From assembly GCF_019396385.1 (NCBI RefSeq), contig NZ_JAHKRN010000006.1, positions 205,522-269,521 on the forward strand: 64,000 nt of DNA, given 5' to 3'. This DNA comes from Nonomuraea harbinensis (lineage in GTDB: Bacteria; Actinomycetota; Actinomycetes; Streptosporangiales; Streptosporangiaceae). The position numbers were made by a program, and so were the translations under genes. Position 1 is the stretch's first letter, and each line of letters opens with the position of its first letter. The notes beneath the pieces are model-generated. The model was not told where the DNA came from. It saw only the letters and a program-made list of their open reading frames with translations, and searched no databases. This document shows positions 58,907 to 64,000 of this stretch, piece after piece.

Positions 58907-58934
58907 GCCCGGGCCTTCGGCGGAAGGCCCGGGC
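58907..58934 (-). terminator. Hairpin terminator after cysN
   Basis: A perfect 12-bp stem (58907-58918 with 58923-58934) and a GGCG loop, extended by partial pairing of CAGA and TCTG outside. It follows the cysN stop by 25 bases and ends the four-gene minus-strand operon. Confidence 0.85.
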
Positions 58935-58958
58935 CGCTCTGTCGGTGCGACGTGAAGG

Positions 58959-60221
58959 TCAGCGGGAGTCGATGATCATGCCGGCGCCGACCGTGCCGTT
59001 GGTGGACTCGTCGATCAGGATGAAGCCGCCGGTGAGGCGGTTGCGCCCGTAGTCGTCGACGAACAGCGGCTGGGTGACCCGCAGCGTGACGCGGCCGATC
59101 TCGTTGAGGCCCAGCGAGGTGGCCTCCTCGTCGCGGTGGAGCGTGTTGACGTCGAGGCGGTACTGCAGGTCGCGCACCAGCGCGCGGGCGGTGCGGGTGG
59201 TGTGCTTGATGGCGAACTTGGAGCGCGGCGCCAGCTTCGCCCCGTCGCCCATCCAGCAGATCATCGCCTCCAGGTCCTGGGCGACCTGTGGCTGGTTGTT
59301 GGGCCGGGCGATCATGTCGCCGCGCGAGATGTCGAGGTCGTCCTCGAAGCGCAGCGTCACCGACATGGGCGGGAACGCCTCCTCCACCGGCCCGTCGAAG
59401 GTGTCGATGGCGGCGATCCGGGTGGTGAGCCCGGACGGCAGGTGGACGACCTCGTCGCCGGGCTTGAGCACGCCGCCGGCCACCTGGCCGGCATAGCCGC
59501 GGTAGTCGTGGAAGGCGTGGTCGGTGGCCTTCTGCGGACGGATCACGTACTGCACCGGGAAGCGCACGTCGACCAGGTTGCGGTCGGAGGCGATGTGCAC
59601 GTTCTCCAGGTGGTGGAGCAGCGAGGAGCCCTGGTACCAGGGCATGTTCTCGGAGCGGGACACCACGTTGTCGCCGTGCAGCGCCGAGATGGGGATGAAC
59701 GTCAGGTCGCCCACGTTGAGCTTCGAGGCGAAGGCGGTGAACTCCTCGCGGATCTCCTCGAAGCGGTCCTCGGAGTAGCCGACGAGGTCCATCTTGTTGA
59801 CCGCGAGGACCAGGTGGGGCACCCGCAGCAGCGAGGCCAGGAAGGCGTGGCGGCGCGACTGCTCCAGCAGGCCCTTGCGGGCGTCGATCAGGATGATCGC
59901 CAGGTCGGCGGTGGAGGCGCCGGTCACCATGTTGCGGGTGTACTGGATGTGACCCGGGGTGTCGGCGATGATGAACTTGCGGCGCGGCGTGGCGAAGTAA
60001 CGGTAGGCCACGTCGATGGTGATGCCCTGTTCCCGCTCGGCGCGCAGGCCGTCGGTGAGCAGCGACAGGTCGGTGTATTCGGTGCCGCGGTCGCGGGAGG
60101 TGCGCTCGACGGCTTCGAGCTGGTCCTCGAAGATCGCCTTGGAGTCGAACAGGAGCCGCCCGATCAGGGTGGACTTGCCGTCGTCGACGCTCCCCGCAGT
60201 GGCAAAGCGAAGAATGTCCAT
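58959..60221 (-). CDS. cysN: Sulfate adenylyltransferase subunit 1 (GTPase)
   Basis: 420-residue EF-Tu-like GTPase that drives APS synthesis by CysD. G1 GSVDDGKST, G2 region EREQGITIDVAYRYF, G3 DTPGH and G4 NKMD are intact, followed by two beta-barrel domains. It is not fused to an APS kinase; the kinase is encoded separately at 46267-47475. ATG overlaps the cysD stop by one base (TAATG). Last gene of the operon. Confidence 0.96.
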   Translation of the reverse strand: MDILRFATAGSVDDGKSTLIGRLLFDSKAIFEDQLEAVERTSRDRGTEYTDLSLLTDGLRAEREQGITIDVAYRYFATPRRKFIIADTPGHIQYTRNMVTGASTADLAIILIDARKGLLEQSRRHAFLASLLRVPHLVLAVNKMDLVGYSEDRFEEIREEFTAFASKLNVGDLTFIPISALHGDNVVSRSENMPWYQGSSLLHHLENVHIASDRNLVDVRFPVQYVIRPQKATDHAFHDYRGYAGQVAGGVLKPGDEVVHLPSGLTTRIAAIDTFDGPVEEAFPPMSVTLRFEDDLDISRGDMIARPNNQPQVAQDLEAMICWMGDGAKLAPRSKFAIKHTTRTARALVRDLQYRLDVNTLHRDEEATSLGLNEIGRVTLRVTQPLFVDDYGRNRLTGGFILIDESTNGTVGAGMIIDSR

Positions 60222-61135
60222 TAGAAGTAGCCCTCCCGCTTGCGGTCCTCCATGGCGGCCTCCGAGGCGCGGTCGTCGGCCCTGGTGGCCCCGCGCTCGG
60301 TGATCCGGGTGACCGCGATCTCCTCGATGATCTCCTCGACCGTGGCGGCCTTCGACTGCACGGCGCCCGTGCAGGTCATGTCGCCTACGGTGCGGTAGCG
60401 TACGACGGCCTCGAAGAGCGGCTCGTCGTCGCCGCGCTGGACCACGTCGCTGTCGGGCAGCAGCATGCCGTCGCGCTCGAAGACCTTGCGCGTGTGGGCG
60501 AAGTAGATGGAGGGGATCTCGATGCCCTCACGCCGGATGTAGTCCCAGACGTCGAGCTCGGTCCAGTTGGACAGCGGGAAGACCCGGATGTGCTCGCCCC
60601 TGCGGATGCGGGCGTTGTAGAGGTTCCACAGCTCGGGGCGCTGGCTCTTCGGGTCCCACTGGCCGAAGTCGTCGCGGAAGGAGAACACCCGCTCCTTGGC
60701 CCTGGCCTTCTCCTCGTCGCGCCGGGCGCCGCCGAAGACGGCGTCGAACTCGTGCTCCTCGATGGCGTCGAGCAGGGGGACGGTCTGGATCCGGTTGCGG
60801 GAGGCCCGCCTGCCGGTGTCCTCGGTGACCCGCCCGCTGTCGATGGCGTCCTGGACGCTCGCCACGACGAGGCGGGCGCCGAGCTCGGCGGCCCGCCGGT
60901 CGCGGAACTCGATCACTTCCTCGAAGTTGTGGCCCGTGTCGACGTGCATCAGCGGGAACGGGATGGGCGCGGGCCAGAACGCCTTCTCGGCGATGCGTAG
61001 CATGACGATCGAGTCTTTACCGCCGGAGAAGAGCAGACAGGGTCGCTCGAATTCGGCCGCCACCTCGCGCATGATGTGCATGGCCTCGGCTTCGAGTACG
61101 TCGAGCTGCGACGTCGTGTAGTCGCGCTGGAGCAT
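60221..61135 (-). CDS. cysD: Sulfate adenylyltransferase subunit 2
   Basis: 304 residues of the PAPS-reductase/ATP-pyrophosphatase fold. The PP-loop is LLFSGGKDSIVML, with VDTGHNF and the C-terminal signature SRRE-like DRKREGYF. With CysN it makes APS from sulfate and ATP. It is true CysD rather than a PAPS reductase, as shown by the FDAVFGGARRDEEKARAKER stretch. It is 20 bases downstream of cysQ in the same operon. Confidence 0.96.
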   Translation of the reverse strand: MLQRDYTTSQLDVLEAEAMHIMREVAAEFERPCLLFSGGKDSIVMLRIAEKAFWPAPIPFPLMHVDTGHNFEEVIEFRDRRAAELGARLVVASVQDAIDSGRVTEDTGRRASRNRIQTVPLLDAIEEHEFDAVFGGARRDEEKARAKERVFSFRDDFGQWDPKSQRPELWNLYNARIRRGEHIRVFPLSNWTELDVWDYIRREGIEIPSIYFAHTRKVFERDGMLLPDSDVVQRGDDEPLFEAVVRYRTVGDMTCTGAVQSKAATVEEIIEEIAVTRITERGATRADDRASEAAMEDRKREGYF

Positions 61136-61155
61136 GAGGGTCTTCCTCCGGCGGT

Positions 61156-61920
61156 TCAGCGGTGCAGGTCCCGAATCCCGGCGAGCAGTGATCGCGCCAA
61201 GTCGGGTAGGGAAACCAGGATATCGGGTAGTGAGGGGTCGGCTTGGTTATAGACCGGGGGCGTGCCGTCGATGCGGCTGGCGTGCGCCCCGGCGGCGAGC
61301 GCGACGGCCACCGGCGCGGCGGAGTCCCACTCGTACTGGCCGCCGGCGTGCACGTAGGCCTCGACCTCTCCGGTCAGCACGGCGGAGATCTTCGCGCCCG
61401 CCGACCCGATGGGCACCAGGTCGGCGCCGACGTGGTCGGCCAGCCGCCGCACGAACTCCGGCGGGCGGGTGCGGCTCACCGCGATGCGGAAGCGGCCCTC
61501 GGGGGCGGCGGGCAGCTTGGGCGGCTCGGCCGTGGTCAGCGTGCGGCCCTGGGCGGGCAGGGCGACGGCGCCGGCCGCCAGCCGGCCCCGCTCCCACAGC
61601 GCGACGTGCACGGCCCAGTCGGCGCGGCCCTCCTCGGAGAACTCGCGGGTGCCGTCGAGCGGGTCGACGATCCACACCCGGTCGGCGCTCAGCCTGCGCG
61701 GGTCGAGCCGCTCCTCACGGGTGGCCTCCTCCGACAGGACGCTGTCGTCGGGCCTGAGCCGGGCCAGCGCCTCCATCAGGAACTCGTGGGCGGCCCTGTC
61801 GCCCTTCGCGCGCAGCGCGCCGGGGTCGCCGAACCCCTCGCGCTCGCGGACCGCCAGCAGGAGAGCTCCCGCCTCGGTCGCCAGATCGGCTGCGACGGTG
61901 TGGTCGTCGCGATTCGTCAT
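61156..61920 (-). CDS. cysQ: 3'(2'),5'-bisphosphate nucleotidase (PAP phosphatase)
   Basis: 254-residue lithium-sensitive phosphatase of the IMPase superfamily. Metal sites are SEEATREER, WIVDPLDGTREF and EWDSAAPVAVAL. It converts PAP, the by-product of sulfotransferases, to AMP and may limit PAPS. ATG 61920 has AAGGAG seven bases upstream and overlaps the stop of the glycosylphosphotransferase (TGATG). Its presence between an initiating glycosyltransferase and cysD is direct evidence that the operon serves sulfation. Confidence 0.93.
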   Translation of the reverse strand: MTNRDDHTVAADLATEAGALLLAVREREGFGDPGALRAKGDRAAHEFLMEALARLRPDDSVLSEEATREERLDPRRLSADRVWIVDPLDGTREFSEEGRADWAVHVALWERGRLAAGAVALPAQGRTLTTAEPPKLPAAPEGRFRIAVSRTRPPEFVRRLADHVGADLVPIGSAGAKISAVLTGEVEAYVHAGGQYEWDSAAPVAVALAAGAHASRIDGTPPVYNQADPSLPDILVSLPDLARSLLAGIRDLHR

Positions 61921-63386
61921 CAATATGCTCCTTGCCCACGTGCGACGGCCGACCAAGTCTTCCACAGGATCTGGAGATCAAGCGTGAGCGACCAGTTCTC
62001 CACGTAACGCAGGTCCAGTCGGACGGATTCCTCCCAGGACAGGTCGGACCGGCCCTTCACCTGCCAGAGCCCCGTCAGCCCCGGGCGGACGAGCAGCCTC
62101 CTGCGCACGTCGTCACCGTAGCGCGCCACCTCCTCGGGCAGCGGCGGACGCGGCCCGACCAGCGACATGTGGCCGAGCAGCACGTTGATGAGCTGGGGCA
62201 GCTCGTCGAGCGAGTAGCGGCGCAGGTAGACGCCGAGCGGGGTCACCCGGGGGTCGTGGCGGACCTTGAACAGCGGGCCGTCGCCGTCGCTGACCAGCGT
62301 GAGCTTCTGCCGCTCCGACCCGCGCCGCATGGTGCGGAACTTCAGGATGGTGAAGAGCCTGCCGTCGCGCCCCACCCGCGTCTGGCGGAACAGGGCCCGC
62401 CCCGGGCTGGTCGCGCGCACCGCGATCGCCAGCCCGGCCAGCAGCGGGGAAAGCAGCACCAGCAGCGAGGCGGCCACCAGGCGGTCGAACACGTTCTTGA
62501 CGAGCTGGCGGGCGCCGGCCAGTTGCGGGTGCTCGACGTGCAGCAGCGGCAGCCCGGCCGCGGGCCTGATCGTGGTGCGCGGCCCGGCGACGTCCATCAG
62601 CGCCGGGGCCACCACCAGCTCCGTGTGGGTCGCCTCCAGCCGCCAAGCCAGCCGGCGCAGCGCCACGCCGTCCATCTCGGGGCAGGCGAGCACGGCCACG
62701 GTGTCGGCCTGCACCTGGTCGACGACGAGCGGCACGTCGCTGAAGTGGCCGGCCACGGGCACCTGGGTCACGCCACCGGGCGACGCGCCGTCGGGCAGGC
62801 AGGCCGCCACCACGTCCAGCCCGTGGTGGCGTTCCAGCCGGAACAGCCGCACCAGCTCGTCGATCGACGGCCCGTGGCCCACGGCCAGGACCCTGCGCAT
62901 GCAGGCGCCTCCGGCCCTGCGCCGGTGCAGACTCCGGCGCAGCGCGTACCGGAACCCGAGCGTCAGCAGGGTGACCAGCGGCAGCGCGAGCACCACGTAG
63001 CCGCGGGCGACGTCGGCCTTGGTGAGGTACGAGCCGACGGCGAGGGCCGCGGTGAGCCCGACGCCGCACCGCACGATTCTCTGGAACTCCTCGGAGCCGA
63101 TGCCGATCATGCGCGGCTCGTACGCCCTGTTGAGCGCGACCGCGCACACCCACACCGCCGGCAGCACCGCGCTGAGCAGAAGGTACGGCAGCGCGTAGGC
63201 GGTGACGTCGCCGAACCTGCAGCAGAAGGCGGCGGTGGCGGCGAGGCAGGCGGCGAGCAGGTCGGCGGCCATGGCGCGGATCTGGTAGCCGCGCACCCAG
63301 GTGGGCCGCCTGGGCCCCGCAGGCCAGGCGAGGGAAGGGCCGGCTTCGACGACGGCCAGCCCTTCGCCACGAGATCCCTCACGCAC
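61920..63386 (-). CDS. Polyprenyl-phosphate glycosylphosphotransferase (initiating enzyme)
   Basis: 488 residues of the WbaP/WcaJ type. Four or five N-terminal membrane helices and a CoA-binding-like Rossmann region (GHGPSIDELVRLFRL) precede the catalytic sugar-transferase domain from about residue 295: KFRTMRRGSERQKL, RRYSLDELPQLINVL, SLVGPRPPLPEEV and RPGLTGLWQVKGRS. It transfers a hexose-1-phosphate to undecaprenyl phosphate to start the repeat unit. GTG 63386 has GGGGAGG four bases upstream. First gene of the operon with cysQ, cysD and cysN. Confidence 0.93.
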   Translation of the reverse strand: MREGSRGEGLAVVEAGPSLAWPAGPRRPTWVRGYQIRAMAADLLAACLAATAAFCCRFGDVTAYALPYLLLSAVLPAVWVCAVALNRAYEPRMIGIGSEEFQRIVRCGVGLTAALAVGSYLTKADVARGYVVLALPLVTLLTLGFRYALRRSLHRRRAGGACMRRVLAVGHGPSIDELVRLFRLERHHGLDVVAACLPDGASPGGVTQVPVAGHFSDVPLVVDQVQADTVAVLACPEMDGVALRRLAWRLEATHTELVVAPALMDVAGPRTTIRPAAGLPLLHVEHPQLAGARQLVKNVFDRLVAASLLVLLSPLLAGLAIAVRATSPGRALFRQTRVGRDGRLFTILKFRTMRRGSERQKLTLVSDGDGPLFKVRHDPRVTPLGVYLRRYSLDELPQLINVLLGHMSLVGPRPPLPEEVARYGDDVRRRLLVRPGLTGLWQVKGRSDLSWEESVRLDLRYVENWSLTLDLQILWKTWSAVARGQGAY

Positions 63387-63476
63387 GCGCCCTCCCCGTG
63401 ACCGATAGTTGACACACAGTCACCAGATCGTAGCGGTGGGTGAGGGGCGCCGCCCGCGAACGTCTCTATGCGGGGA

Positions 63477-64000
63477 TCAGCGAGGAGGGCCGGAAATCTT
63501 GAGATCTGACCGGTGGAAGTCGTTCTGGGTGGCTTCGAGCCCGCGTTCCATCAGCGACTCGGCCACGTCGGCCGCCCGGTCGACGAGGAAGGGCAGGTCC
63601 TTGCGCTCGGCGGTGGCGAAGTCCTTCAGCACGAAGGCGGCGGGGTCCATACGGCCGGGCGGGCGCCCGATGCCGAACCGGACCCGCAGGTAGTCGCGGG
63701 TGCCGAGGCTCTTGGTGATGGACTTGAGCCCGTTGTGGCCGTTGTCGCCGCCGCCCAGCTTGGCGCGGAGCGCGCCGTACGGCACGTCGAGCTCGTCGTG
63801 CACCACGATGAGCCGGTCGGGCCCGATCTTGTAGAAGTCGGCGAGCGCCTTGACCGGCCCGCCGGAAAGGTTCATGTACGTCAGCGGCTTGGCCAGGACG
63901 GCGGCCCGCGTCTCCAGCGCCTCGGCCCGGCTCTTGTGCGCCTTGAACCGCCCGCCCGCGCGGGCGGCCAGCTCGTCGAGCACCATGAAGCCCGCGTTGT
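63477..64000 (-). CDS. pth: Peptidyl-tRNA hydrolase, 5' end cut by the window
   Basis: Enzyme that recycles peptidyl-tRNA released from ribosomes. About 174 residues are visible, starting at [11 protein letters not shown] just after the catalytic His, so the first 20-25 residues lie beyond the right edge. Conserved blocks [21 protein letters not shown] and [13 protein letters not shown], with the [14 protein letters not shown] loop, are intact. It is housekeeping and marks the right border of the accessory region. Confidence 0.96.
   Translation of the reverse strand, partial: NAGFMVLDELAARAGGRFKAHKSRAEALETRAAVLAKPLTYMNLSGGPVKALADFYKIGPDRLIVVHDELDVPYGALRAKLGGGDNGHNGLKSITKSLGTRDYLRVRFGIGRPPGRMDPAAFVLKDFATAERKDLPFLVDRAADVAESLMERGLEATQNDFHRSDLKISGPPR

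Noticed and set aside
60221..61135. PAPS reductase (CysH) instead of CysD
   Set aside because: The two share a fold, but this protein has CysD-specific stretches and overlaps cysN.

Overview
The window is very GC-rich and densely coded. Start codons are often GTG and sometimes TTG, and many genes overlap as ATGA, GTGA or TGATG. Gene content is that of a filamentous high-GC actinobacterium: an F420-type PPOX protein, mycothiol-type DinB protein, AfsR/SARP regulator, Rex operator and DUF501. Several blocks keep the order I remember from Mycobacterium tuberculosis: Rv0958-Rv0959 (AAA+/VWA pair), Rv1074c-Rv1079 (thiolase, GDSL esterase, cbs, metB) and Rv1020-Rv1026 (mfd, mazG, eno, ftsB-like, DUF501, ppx). 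A Streptosporangiales-type organism such as Nonomuraea is my inference and is not proven by the sequence.

Layout. 0-13.6 kb holds housekeeping and metabolic genes: the end of a DUF255 protein, a class A penicillin-binding protein, an AsnC-type regulator divergent from hppD, an M1 lipoprotein peptidase, a coupled FIST/ROK pair and the AAA+/VWA pair. 13.6-26.2 kb holds sulfur amino acid genes (metB, cbs), an orphan histidine kinase, an AfsR-like regulator next to an imine-reductase-like enzyme, a GDSL esterase, a beta-propeller lipoprotein and a thiolase behind a palindromic operator. 26.2-33.2 kb holds small conserved proteins, a BI-1 membrane protein, an unusual tRNA with a UAA anticodon, a peptide deformylase paralogue with an altered active site, an NDH-2 with a Rex box, a family 5 uracil-DNA glycosylase and a secreted four-repeat protein. 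33.2-41.6 kb is the conserved minus-strand block from mfd to ppx.

From 41.6 kb to the peptidyl-tRNA hydrolase gene at the right edge the content is accessory: a cupin protein, an AbiE-type antitoxin with a deleted toxin, an AraC-type regulator, a methyltransferase, and then the most interesting part, about 46.2-63.4 kb. This looks like a locus for a sulfated extracellular glycan. It has a polyprenyl-phosphate glycosylphosphotransferase, Wzz-like, Wzy-like and Wzx-like proteins, WecB/TagA and GT2 glycosyltransferases, an APH-like kinase, three different sulfotransferases, and a full PAPS supply and recycling set (cysD, cysN, an APS kinase fused to a sulfurylase-like domain, and a CysQ-type phosphatase). 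A TauE/SafE permease and a GH26-like lipoprotein glycosidase are also present. The initiating glycosyltransferase, cysQ, cysD and cysN form one operon with 1-base overlaps, which ties sulfate activation directly to glycan assembly. No PAPS reductase or sulfite reductase is in the window.

A recurring regulatory feature is a TAnnnT hexamer 6-7 bases before the start codon with no Shine-Dalgarno sequence, the arrangement expected for leaderless mRNAs. Seven genes show it clearly.
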